DNA of 64,000 nucleotides. Source: Erwinia sp. HDF1-3R (GTDB lineage: Bacteria > Pseudomonadota > Gammaproteobacteria > Enterobacterales > Enterobacteriaceae). The DNA lies in contig NZ_CP155071.1 of assembly GCF_039621855.1 (NCBI RefSeq), positions 2,790,001-2,854,000 on the forward strand. The letters are read 5' to 3'. The position numbers were made by a program, and so were the translations under genes. Every line of letters begins with the position of its first letter. The stretch's first letter is position 1. The notes beneath the pieces are model-generated. The model saw nothing but the letters and a program-made list of their open reading frames with translations. It was not told where the DNA came from and did no database searches. Below are positions 10,201 to 18,258 of the stretch, one piece after another.

Positions 10201-13200
10201 TGGCGTGGCTGAGCCGCCCGAGAACCGTGGCGAAACAGCCGCTCAGCCAGCCACAGCGAAACTATTTACGGCAGATTGCCCGAGAAAACTGGGCCTTTTT
10301 TGACACCTTTGTTACCGCAGAGGAGAACTGGCTGCCGCCGGACAACGTTCAGGAGATCCCCCAGCGCCGCGTGGCGCATCGCACCTCACCCACCAATATC
10401 GGGCTCTCGCTGCTGGCCACGATGACCGCACGGGATTTTGGCTACCTGACCCAGCAGGAGGTGCTGCTGCGCATTACCCAGACGCTGGATACGCTGGATA
10501 AACTCGAGCACTATCGGGGCCATCTCTATAACTGGTACGACACCCATACGCTACAGCCGCTCCATCCGCGCTACGTCTCCAGCGTCGACAGCGGTAATCT
10601 GGCCGGTCATTTGCTGACTCTAAAAACCGGGATAGCGGCCTGGCGTAACGCGCCCATTCTGGATATGCCCAGCGTGCTGGCCGGCGTGGATGACACACTA
10701 AGATTGCTGCAACATGAGGTGGGGGGGAAAATGCCCGCCGCCCTTAAGCCGCTGCGTCAGCGTTTACAAATAGCCCACCGTCAGCCCCCGGATAAGGTCC
10801 TGCCCGAGCTGATTATCATGCGCGAGCTTGCCGCTGCGCTGCTGAACGATATGCCCGCCCTGACGGGTAGCTGGCTGCAAAACCTCCATAAGCAGCTTGA
10901 AGCGGTCTGTGAAGAGTGGCAGCTGATGGCAGGATGGCGCGACCCGCGCGAGCCGGTTACTCCCTTCCCCTCACTGCTGTGGCTGGTGGAACAGCACGAA
11001 CAGGTTGCCCCAGGGGGGGATGACGCACTGCATACCGCCAGGCTGGTTGCGCAGAAAAGGCTGGCTATGATTCACGAGCTGGAACTGCGGCTGGAAGATC
11101 ATGCCACCATGGATTTTCGCTTCCTGTATAACGCGACTACTAACCTGCTGAGCGTCGGCTACGACTGCGAGGCCAGCAAACTGGATAGCGGGCACTACGA
11201 TCTGCTGCCGTCTGAAATTCGCCTGACCAACTATGTCACCATCGCCACCAATCAGCTGCCGCTGAAGAGCTGGTTCGCACTGGGCCGCCTCTATACCGAA
11301 ATCAATGGCGATCCGGTGCTGATGTCGTGGAGCGGGTCAATGTTTGAGTACCTGATGCCACAGCTGGTGATGCCGCTCTGGCCGGATACCCTGCTTTCCC
11401 GCATGTGCCAGACGGCGGTGACGCAGCAAATTGCCTGGGGTAAGGCGCACCATATTCCCTGGGGGATTTCCGAATCGGCCTGGTATGCCTTTGACAATCA
11501 GCATAATTATCAGTATCACGCCTTTGGCGTGCCGGGGCTGGGGCTGAAGCGCGGCCTGAGCCAGGATATGGTCATCGCGCCTTACGCCACGCTGCTGGCG
11601 CTGCCGGTGCAAGCTCAGGCGGCGATTAAAAACCTCCAGAGTCTGGAAAAGCTGGGCGCACATGGCGTCTACGGATTTTACGAGGCGCTCGATTTTACCG
11701 CTTCACGCCTGCCGCAGGGGCAGTCACAGGTGATCATTGAGTCATGGATGGCCCACCACCAGGGTATGGGCTTTCTGGCGCTGTCGAATCTGCTACTGGA
11801 TGCGCCGATGGTAAAACGCTTTGCCGCAAATCCCGATTTCGCATCAGCGCGCCTGCTGCTACAGGAACGCGTGCCAACCACGGTCGAGCTTTTCACTCGC
11901 CGCCGTAAATTTGAGTCAAATGAGGGCACGCTTCAGCAGCCTGCGTTGGAACAGCGTGAGTTCAGTGACGTCAATACGGCCTTACCGGAGGTCCAGCTGC
12001 TGGGGAATGGCCAGTACCACTTGATGGTTACCCTCGCTGGCGGTGGTTACAGCCGCTGGAATAATCTGGCCCTGACCCGCTGGCGGGCGGATGGCACAAA
12101 GGATAATCGGGGCACCTTCTGCTATCTGAGCGATCCCCAGAGCGGTGAAGTCTGGAGCAACACCTGGCAACCGACGGGTAACAAAGGCGCGCAATACCAT
12201 GCCCTGTTTACCGATGCGGGGGCGGAATTCCGCGTCACCACCGGCTCACTTAGCATCCACAGCCATATTGTCGTCTCGCTGGAAGACGATGTTGAACTGC
12301 GACGAATCACGCTAACGCATCGTGGTCGTCGCCCCAGAACGATTGAGCTTACCACCTACGCCGAGGTGGTCCTGGCACCGGCCAGCAGCGAACTGGCGCA
12401 TCCCACCTTCAGCAACCTGTTTGTGGAAACCACCCTGCTTCCGGCGCTGGAGGGCATACTCTGCCATCGTCGACCACGTGAAGCCGCAGAACAGACCCCC
12501 TGGCTGTTCCACCTGGTGGCGATTAACGGTTCGGTTGGCCGGGAAACCTCCTTCGAGACGGATCGCGCCGCCTTTATTGGCCGTGGTCGCACCCCTACCA
12601 CACCGCTGGCGCTGACCCGGCCTGGGCCGCTGGGGAACGGTGCCGGGGCGGTACTGGACCCGATTATGGCAATCCGCCAGCGTATCCGCCTGAAACCTGG
12701 CGTCCCGGTGGTGGTCGACGTGCTGTATGGCGTAAGCAGCAGCCGTGATAGCAGCCTGGCGCTGATGGAAAAATATCGCGATCGCACCATCGCCGATCGG
12801 GTATTTGAAATGGCATGGTCCCACAGTCAGGTGGTGCTGCGGCAGCTGAATGCCAGCGAAGGCGACGCAATGCTGTTTAACCAGCTTGCCTCTGCGGTTA
12901 TTTTCCCGATCACGGAGATGCGGGCAGACCGGGAGGTGCTGAGTCGCAACCGACGCGGACAGTCGGGGCTGTGGGGCAATGCGATTTCTGGCGACCTGCC
13001 GATAGCCGTACTGGCCATCGGGAGTGAAGATAACCTCGGCATGCTGAAAACGCTTATCCAGGCGCATCATTACTGGCAGCTGAAAGGGCTGGAGGTGGAT
13101 CTGGTTATCCTCGTACAGACGCGTGGAGGTTATCAGCAAAGCCTGTTTACACTGGTAACCAGCCTGATCGCGTCCGGCCCGTCCGCCGCCCTGACGGATA

Positions 13201-15824
13201 AACCGGGCGGCCTGTACGTGCGCAAAACCGAGCTGTTAAGCAGCGAAGATCTGACGCTGCTGTTCAGCGCCGCCAGTCTGGTTCTTGACGACAGTCGCGG
13301 CAGCCTGGCAGATCAGCTGACCCAGCCGATACAGATGCCGCCGCAAACGCTACAGCTTATTCCCCTGGTCCCGCGCCTGCCCCGGCCTGATTACCCGGCT
13401 AATGCGCTGGCGTTCGACATTTCTCAACTGCACTTTTTTAACGGCCTCGGCGGCTTTAGCCAGGACGGCCGGGAGTATTGCATCGTGCTGAAAGCGGGGC
13501 AAAGCACCCCTGCTCCCTGGTCCAATATTCTTGCCAACAAGGATTTTGGCAGCGTTATTTCCGAAAGCGGTCAGGCCTACAGCTGGTTTGGCAACGCGCA
13601 TGAATACCGCATCACGCCGTGGGAAAACGATCCGGTCAGCGACAGCTCGGGTGAAGCCCTTTATCTGCGGGATGAGGAGAGCGGCGAATTCTGGTCGCCC
13701 ACGGCCTTACCCGCCAGAACCGACTGCGACTACGTAACCCATCACGGTTTTGGCTACAGTCAGTTCAGCCATCAGTACAGCGGTATCGCCAGCGAACTGC
13801 GGGTGCTGGTGGCAAGAGATGCCCCGGTAAAACTGGCCGTGTTAACCCTCTCTAATCATTCAGGCCATACCCGCAGGCTCTCGGTGACGGGCTACGTGGA
13901 GTGGACGCTGGGCGAGCATCGCAGTAAGACGGCGCTGCATGTGGCAACCTCACCGGCCAGGGTGGTGAATGGCTGCGGTATCCTGGCGACCAATCACTAT
14001 CGCGATACCGATGCCGGGCGAACGGCGTTTATCGCGTTAACCGGCGTTCACTGCTCGGTGACCGGCGATCGCCGTGAATTTATTGGCCGCAACGGGTCAC
14101 TCAGCAAGCCCGCGGCGCTGGGCATGCAGCGGCTTTCTGACAGGACCGGCGTGGGATTAGACCCCTGCGGTGCCGTTCAGTCGGCGACGACCATTATCGA
14201 TGGCGATCAGCGCACCTTTATTTTTATCCTCGGCGTGGGGGAAGATCGACCACAGGCGGAAAGGCTGATTGAGGTCTGGCTGAATGAGGCGAAGGTCAGA
14301 GAGGAGCTGGCGGGGGTCCACGACTACTGGCACCACATACTGGACAAGATCCAGCTCTACACGCCCGATGCGGGCGTCAACCTGCTGGCAAATGGCTGGC
14401 TGCTTTATCAAACCCTGGCCAGCCGTATTCTGGCACGCAGCGGCTACTATCAGTCCGGCGGTGCCTGGGGTTTCCGCGATCAGCTACAGGATTGTCTGGC
14501 GCTGAGCAATGCTCTGCCCGAGCGGCTGCGTGAACAGATCCTGCTCTGTGCCAGCCGGCAATTCACCGAAGGCGATGTGCAACACTGGTGGCATCCTCCA
14601 ACCGGCCACGGCGTACGCACCCGCTGCTCAGATGATTTCCTGTGGCTTCCGCTGGCGATCAGCCACTACGTTGAAACAACGGGAGACAAAACTCTCGTTG
14701 AGGAACAGGCGGGATATCTGGAGGCGCGTCAGCTGGAACCCAACGAGGAGTCCCTCTATGAACAGTCGGCTGTCAGTACCCTGAAAGAGTCAGTCTGGCT
14801 GCACGGTATTCGCGCTATCAAACGCGGCCTGGTTTTCGGTGAACATGGCTTACCGCTGATGGGCTCCGGGGACTGGAATGATGGCATGAGCCAGGTTGGG
14901 ATTGCCGGACGCGGTGAGAGCGTCTGGCTGGGTTTCTTCCTTTATACGGTACTGCGGCGCTATGCGGCACTGGCGGAAACGCTGGGTGATAATGACACCC
15001 TTACGCTCTGCCGTGACCAGGCGGACAAGCTGCAAAAGAATCTCCAGGCGCACAGCTGGGATGGTGAGTGGTACCTGCGCGGCTTTTTCGACAGCGGGGA
15101 ACCACTGGGTTCACACCTCAGTAAAGAGTGTCAGATTGACGCTATCGCGCAGAGCTGGGCGGTGCTCTCGGGTGCAGGCGATGCCCAGCGCACGGCGGTG
15201 GCGATGAAGTCGCTTGACGATAAACTGGTTGATGATGACAACGGGCTGATCAAGCTGCTTACGCCGCCTTTCGACGGGAATGGCCCCGATCCGGGCTATA
15301 TTCGCGGCTATCTGCCGGGGGTGAGGGAAAACGGCGGCCAGTATACCCACGGTGCCATCTGGGCAATTATGGCCTTTGCGGAAATGGGTGACAGCGAGCG
15401 AGCCTGGCAGCTGTTTGCGCTGATAAACCCGATAAACCACAGCCTGACGCCGGAAGCCACGCAGCGTTATAAGGTCGAACCCTATGTGATGGCTGCGGAT
15501 GTTTACTCCGTTGAGCCGCATATCGGACGCGGAGGCTGGAGCTGGTATACCGGCTCGGCGGGCTGGACCAGCCGCCTGCTGATCGAAGCCCTGCTGGGCA
15601 TTAAACGCCGGGGCGAAGGCTTAACGATTCGCCCGCATATGCCTTTGGCATGGCCGGCGCTGACGCTCACCTGGCGTGAAGGCACCAGCCGTTACCATAT
15701 TGAGGTCATACGCGGTACGGCGGATTATGAACTCTGGATGGATGGCGTAAAGCTGGAGGAGACGATAATCCCACTGAGCGTCAGGGGCGAGGAGCATCAG
15801 GTTAAAGTTATTCTTGCGGGATAA
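7260..15824 (+). CDS. Cyclic beta-1,2-glucan synthase (NdvB/ChvB/Cgs type)
   Basis: At 2854 residues it matches the usual size of Brucella Cgs and rhizobial NdvB/ChvB. An N-terminal region of about 400 residues is followed by membrane segments near 405-460 and a GT84 glycosyltransferase domain with the metal-binding DSD triplet at 625-627 ('ITLDSDTLLP') and an RW motif near 770 ('RYRWTRGDWQ'). More membrane spans lie around 825-875 and 955-1000. A glucoamylase-like domain (about 1100-1500) follows, then two GH94 N-terminal sandwich modules (about 1600-1880 and 2080-2330). The GH94 phosphorylase domain carries 'DWNDGMS' (acid Asp near 2538-2541). Such enzymes initiate, elongate, trim and cyclise periplasmic beta-1,2-glucans at the inner membrane. 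The GTG start has AAGGA eight bases upstream; ATG at 7305 is an alternative. The gene stands alone. No dedicated exporter (ndvA/cgt) is present in this window. Confidence 0.9.
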   Translation: MRNPFSGKAIGQRVPMPEKNDYASVKPELYSAEQMVRYGEKLARSHRLTQQKQPYYLLKRLNDNEVSLAESCEVISQGDKSSRAPAGEWLLDNFYLIEEQIRLVRQLLPFNFGKGLPQIALPHYGPRIYDIATEAIVHSDAHWDLSLLARFITAYQTVSPLTLGELWALPGMLRLALIENLHRVAIDVAHAHQQRALAEEWVRRMLECEENEPANLIVVMAEMVQSQPPESSAFIAEMIRGLQGHGSRLALPLLWVEKRIAEAGLTSAELVNRFNQQLSSNQLSVSNSISGLRQLNEINWADFAESVSLVEQCLRQDPADIYAQMHFDTRDNYRHHIEVLARHSAFSEEAVARKVVVLAGVAPAESVRRHVGYYLVGRGRAELDSVLNAHFHPLSLLRSQLNQTPLLWWLGSMSLLVMAFSTELLFHGYRQGMGWSLLLLTLPVIVVVSQFTVAMLSETLTRSRKPEPLPRMDFSAGIPATCQTLVVIPCQLGSEQHIDALVNHLHICYLGNAQPNLYYALLTDFHDSAVQQAPEHPALLAYAANKIGALNRLHPRDGAHDRVFTLLHREIVWNPAQGVWMGYERKRGKLYALHRWLRGQDTPFSTIVGASQSVLAAVKYIITLDSDTLLPREMAHQMIAAMAHPLNLPVWDAHRQRVTEGYAILQPRLAEEIPTGGQGRYAALCSGEPGIDPYSAISSDIYQDLFGEGSFVGKGIYDVDMFMLATHNSCPENLVLSHDLLEGCYARSGLLSDAVLYEQYPNNYLADVARRYRWTRGDWQLLNWLRLKVRRADGSRGDNPLSHLSRWKLLDNLRRSLVAPSLLITLFYALSPAPDALLWLACLPVAMLLPTVAALVIGLLKKNRRNSLSQHIRAVLRGTRSQLLTTAMQIATMPHQSLYSLRAIAITLWRLGVSHRYLHEWVGSDAGRNRSAPSVIAFYRVMWINPLAGILLLLISGLSPPPMMAIALLLCLCWVATPAVLAWLSRPRTVAKQPLSQPQRNYLRQIARENWAFFDTFVTAEENWLPPDNVQEIPQRRVAHRTSPTNIGLSLLATMTARDFGYLTQQEVLLRITQTLDTLDKLEHYRGHLYNWYDTHTLQPLHPRYVSSVDSGNLAGHLLTLKTGIAAWRNAPILDMPSVLAGVDDTLRLLQHEVGGKMPAALKPLRQRLQIAHRQPPDKVLPELIIMRELAAALLNDMPALTGSWLQNLHKQLEAVCEEWQLMAGWRDPREPVTPFPSLLWLVEQHEQVAPGGDDALHTARLVAQKRLAMIHELELRLEDHATMDFRFLYNATTNLLSVGYDCEASKLDSGHYDLLPSEIRLTNYVTIATNQLPLKSWFALGRLYTEINGDPVLMSWSGSMFEYLMPQLVMPLWPDTLLSRMCQTAVTQQIAWGKAHHIPWGISESAWYAFDNQHNYQYHAFGVPGLGLKRGLSQDMVIAPYATLLALPVQAQAAIKNLQSLEKLGAHGVYGFYEALDFTASRLPQGQSQVIIESWMAHHQGMGFLALSNLLLDAPMVKRFAANPDFASARLLLQERVPTTVELFTRRRKFESNEGTLQQPALEQREFSDVNTALPEVQLLGNGQYHLMVTLAGGGYSRWNNLALTRWRADGTKDNRGTFCYLSDPQSGEVWSNTWQPTGNKGAQYHALFTDAGAEFRVTTGSLSIHSHIVVSLEDDVELRRITLTHRGRRPRTIELTTYAEVVLAPASSELAHPTFSNLFVETTLLPALEGILCHRRPREAAEQTPWLFHLVAINGSVGRETSFETDRAAFIGRGRTPTTPLALTRPGPLGNGAGAVLDPIMAIRQRIRLKPGVPVVVDVLYGVSSSRDSSLALMEKYRDRTIADRVFEMAWSHSQVVLRQLNASEGDAMLFNQLASAVIFPITEMRADREVLSRNRRGQSGLWGNAISGDLPIAVLAIGSEDNLGMLKTLIQAHHYWQLKGLEVDLVILVQTRGGYQQSLFTLVTSLIASGPSAALTDKPGGLYVRKTELLSSEDLTLLFSAASLVLDDSRGSLADQLTQPIQMPPQTLQLIPLVPRLPRPDYPANALAFDISQLHFFNGLGGFSQDGREYCIVLKAGQSTPAPWSNILANKDFGSVISESGQAYSWFGNAHEYRITPWENDPVSDSSGEALYLRDEESGEFWSPTALPARTDCDYVTHHGFGYSQFSHQYSGIASELRVLVARDAPVKLAVLTLSNHSGHTRRLSVTGYVEWTLGEHRSKTALHVATSPARVVNGCGILATNHYRDTDAGRTAFIALTGVHCSVTGDRREFIGRNGSLSKPAALGMQRLSDRTGVGLDPCGAVQSATTIIDGDQRTFIFILGVGEDRPQAERLIEVWLNEAKVREELAGVHDYWHHILDKIQLYTPDAGVNLLANGWLLYQTLASRILARSGYYQSGGAWGFRDQLQDCLALSNALPERLREQILLCASRQFTEGDVQHWWHPPTGHGVRTRCSDDFLWLPLAISHYVETTGDKTLVEEQAGYLEARQLEPNEESLYEQSAVSTLKESVWLHGIRAIKRGLVFGEHGLPLMGSGDWNDGMSQVGIAGRGESVWLGFFLYTVLRRYAALAETLGDNDTLTLCRDQADKLQKNLQAHSWDGEWYLRGFFDSGEPLGSHLSKECQIDAIAQSWAVLSGAGDAQRTAVAMKSLDDKLVDDDNGLIKLLTPPFDGNGPDPGYIRGYLPGVRENGGQYTHGAIWAIMAFAEMGDSERAWQLFALINPINHSLTPEATQRYKVEPYVMAADVYSVEPHIGRGGWSWYTGSAGWTSRLLIEALLGIKRRGEGLTIRPHMPLAWPALTLTWREGTSRYHIEVIRGTADYELWMDGVKLEETIIPLSVRGEEHQVKVILAG

Positions 15825-15855
15825 ACGAAAGGTCACTGTGGCCGGGTAAAGGTGA

Positions 15856-15872
15856 GGGGCGTATAACGCCCC
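15856..15872. other. Small perfect inverted repeat after the glucan synthase gene
   Basis: Seven-base arms (GGGGCGT at 15856-15862, ACGCCCC at 15866-15872) surround an ATA loop. No T-run follows on the plus strand, so it is a weak terminator candidate at best. Confidence 0.35.
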
Positions 15873-15911
15873 GTCGGGGCGATGCTGCGGGAAGAGACAC
15901 AGGGTATGAGT

Positions 15912-15940
15912 AAAGGCCAGACGCCAAACGCCTGGCCTTT
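15912..15940. terminator. Probable terminator between the glucan synthase and yciE-like genes
   Basis: AAAGGCCAG at 15912-15920 pairs with CTGGCCTTT at 15932-15940 around an 11-base loop. The gene pair is convergent, so the hairpin could act for either side, but the T-tract is short. Confidence 0.55.
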
Positions 15941-15952
15941 ATCCTGTGGGTG

Positions 15953-16429
15953 TTATGCCGCAGCCTGAGCGATCTGGGTCAGTTTTTCATCGGTACTTTT
16001 TTCTTCCGCCAGCGTCTCTGCCAGCAGCTTAGCCGCGTCCTTATAGCCGAGCTTTAACGCCATGGCGTGCAGCGTGCCGTAGGTGGCAATTTCATAATGC
16101 TCCACCTTCTGTGCCGCACCAATCAGCCCGGCATCTAAAACCTCTCCCTTCTCGACGGTGTCGATCAGTTCCTGGGCTTCTTCTGCCAGCCCTTCCAGCG
16201 CATGGCAGGTCATACGTTTGATTTTCACCCCTTCGGTGACGTCCACCAGCTGCTGAATGCGCTCTATTTGGCCGCGGGTTTCTTCAAGGTGTTTATTAAA
16301 GGCCGCAACTAGCGTTTCACTGGTGGCGGCGCGCGCCATTTTCGGCAGGGCTCGGGTTATCTGTTTTTCTGCACTATAAATATCTGACAGGTCATGTATA
16401 AAAAGTTCTTCTAAAGTAGTAATAGACAT
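15953..16429 (-). CDS. YciE-like ferritin-like stress protein (DUF892)
   Basis: This 158-residue all-helical protein starts 'MSITTLEELFIHDLSDIYSAEKQI' in pattern and continues with 'KVEHYEIATYGTLHAMA' and 'LAEEKSTDEKL'. Both are hallmarks of the DUF892/YciE di-iron ferritin-like family: the acidic and histidine residues Glu, HxxE and EExxxD are in place. Family members are induced in stationary phase and osmotic stress (RpoS in E. coli yciGFE), and their activity is undefined. Here it stands alone, without the usual yciF or yciG neighbours, beside an osmo-relevant glucan synthase. It could be one of two paralogues (YciE or YciF), so no symbol is given. Confidence 0.85.
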   Translation of the reverse strand: MSITTLEELFIHDLSDIYSAEKQITRALPKMARAATSETLVAAFNKHLEETRGQIERIQQLVDVTEGVKIKRMTCHALEGLAEEAQELIDTVEKGEVLDAGLIGAAQKVEHYEIATYGTLHAMALKLGYKDAAKLLAETLAEEKSTDEKLTQIAQAAA

Positions 16430-16871
16430 AATCGGCTCCGGAATAATAAATTAAGGCCAGGAATTATTATTAATTCTGACCAGCATGGAATAATAATCTC
16501 GGTAACGTAGATAATAGTAGGTGATAAAAAGACAATGCGAGGGTTATTAAATAAAATACATTACCTTCGCGATGAAAAAATAATTAAATGGCCAATTAAT
16601 CATCGGGTTATATTTTATTATCGGCATTTATTCTTAATGTGATGCATTTAACAGAATTATCGTCAAGGTTATCTGTGGCAATGCCTCTATCCCGCGCCTT
16701 TTCCGGCATCTTGCCGAGGGTTTTTTTTCACTTTTCACACGTCTCACCGGGTCTAAGGTCTGCAATCTGTTACAAAGACTGAAAAAAATATGTTAATTCA
16801 AGCAGATATTGTGCCGCTCTCCGCATTTTCGTCCATACTTATCGCAGTGATTTTGCCGCAATAGAGGAGTA
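16430..16871. other. AT-rich divergent intergenic region
   Basis: These 442 bases separate the divergent yciE-like and antiporter genes. The section 16440-16640 is strongly AT-rich compared with its surroundings and presumably holds the promoter of the yciE-like gene. I find no convincing gene or structured RNA. Confidence 0.4.
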
Positions 16872-18254
16872 ATGATGGAATTTCTGGGTTGGACTGCCGC
16901 AACCGGTGGTTTATTACTGTTAATGTCGCTGGCTTCCGGGTGGATTAACCGCGGCCCTATCACCACCTTTGCACTTTACCTCATCGCCGGGGTGATCTGC
17001 GGCCCCTGGGTGCTTAATCTGCTCCAGGTGGATGTCGCCGCGCATGCTGATCTTGCCAAAAACCTGACAGAGATCGCCATGGCCGCCTCGCTGTTTATCA
17101 CCGGGCTGAAGCTGCGTCTGCCTTTACGGAGTCAGGGCTGGCGCATCGGTATGCGTCTGGCGTTTCCAGGCATGCTGCTGACGGTAGGCGGCGTGACGCT
17201 GGCCGCGCATTTTCTGACTGGGCTCTCCTGGCCGCTGTCGCTGGCCTTTGGCGCAATTGTTGCGCCTACGGACCCGGTGCTGGCCAGCCTGATCGCGGTT
17301 AACGATGCCCGGGATGATGATAATCTGCGCGTGTCGCTCTCCAGCGAAGCGGGCATGAACGACGGAAGCGCACTGCCGCTGCTGATGCTGGCAATGCTGC
17401 TGATAACCACCCAGGGCGATCTGACGCTGGCGATGTTCAGCCACTGGGCGCTGATCGATGTTTTATGGGCTATCGTCGGCGGCATCGCTATTGGCTTTCT
17501 GCTGGGACGCTTCGTCGGTCAGTATGCGACGCATTTACGTTATACCCACCAGGACGTTGCGCCTAATGACTTCCTGGCACTGGCGCTGATTGCGCTCAGC
17601 TACGCTGCGGCACAGTCACTTGATGCCTCAGGCTTTCTCGCCGCCTTTGCCGCCGGTGTCGGTCTGCGACGCGCTGAAATGCGCGTGACCCGTCGGCAGC
17701 CAGCGGATACGTTCCAGGACAGCGATAACCGCCCCCCCGCTGAGCTGATGGTTAACCCACATATTCGTCACGAGTCAGGCGAGTCCAACGCTGCCAGCTC
17801 CGTGGGCCTGGTAGTGGGCGATGCCCTCTCCTTTGGCGATATGATTGAAAGACTGTTTGCCGCAGGGATTATTATCGTACTGGGCGTCACCCTGGCTCAT
17901 CACTGGGATCCAGTGGGCCTGCTGATGGGGCTGCTGCTGTTTGTGGTGATTCGCCCTCTGTCGGTGTGGGTGGCCACCATCGGGATGGGCGCGCCGCGTA
18001 AGCAGAGGCTGATACTGGGATGGCTGGGCATTCGCGGCATTGGCAGTATCAACTACATTGCATGGGCTTACACCCACGGCCTGGGGGGCGATGAGGCGAA
18101 CCGCATGGCCAATATGGCCTTTACACTGATTGTGGCCAGCGTAGTGGTACACGGCATTTCCGTGACGCCGCTGGTCAACTGGCGGCAGGCTAAGGTTGAC
18201 GCAGCGGCTAAAGCTGCCGCAGAGGCCGCAGAAAAAGAGAAATCGCGCGGGTAA
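16872..18254 (+). CDS. CPA1-type cation:proton antiporter, inner membrane
   Basis: This 460-residue protein is almost entirely hydrophobic, with about eleven to twelve predicted membrane helices. It includes 'AIVAPTDPVLASLI' and 'SSEAGMNDGSALPLLML', whose PTDP and ND motifs are the ion-binding signature of the CPA1 (NhaP/NHE) family. A hydrophilic cytoplasmic loop lies around residues 265-315, and the tail is Ala/Lys/Glu-rich. It most likely exchanges Na+ or K+ for protons across the inner membrane. GAGG at 16865-16868 supports the ATG at 16872 or the adjacent one at 16875. The next gene begins five bases after the stop, so the two form an operon. Confidence 0.88.
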   Translation: MMEFLGWTAATGGLLLLMSLASGWINRGPITTFALYLIAGVICGPWVLNLLQVDVAAHADLAKNLTEIAMAASLFITGLKLRLPLRSQGWRIGMRLAFPGMLLTVGGVTLAAHFLTGLSWPLSLAFGAIVAPTDPVLASLIAVNDARDDDNLRVSLSSEAGMNDGSALPLLMLAMLLITTQGDLTLAMFSHWALIDVLWAIVGGIAIGFLLGRFVGQYATHLRYTHQDVAPNDFLALALIALSYAAAQSLDASGFLAAFAAGVGLRRAEMRVTRRQPADTFQDSDNRPPAELMVNPHIRHESGESNAASSVGLVVGDALSFGDMIERLFAAGIIIVLGVTLAHHWDPVGLLMGLLLFVVIRPLSVWVATIGMGAPRKQRLILGWLGIRGIGSINYIAWAYTHGLGGDEANRMANMAFTLIVASVVVHGISVTPLVNWRQAKVDAAAKAAAEAAEKEKSRG

Positions 18255-18258
18255 ACAG

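Noticed and set aside
12312..13139. 275-codon antisense frame inside the glucan synthase gene
   Set aside because: It is a shadow of a long GC-rich gene in another frame, with no ribosome site or recognisable domain.
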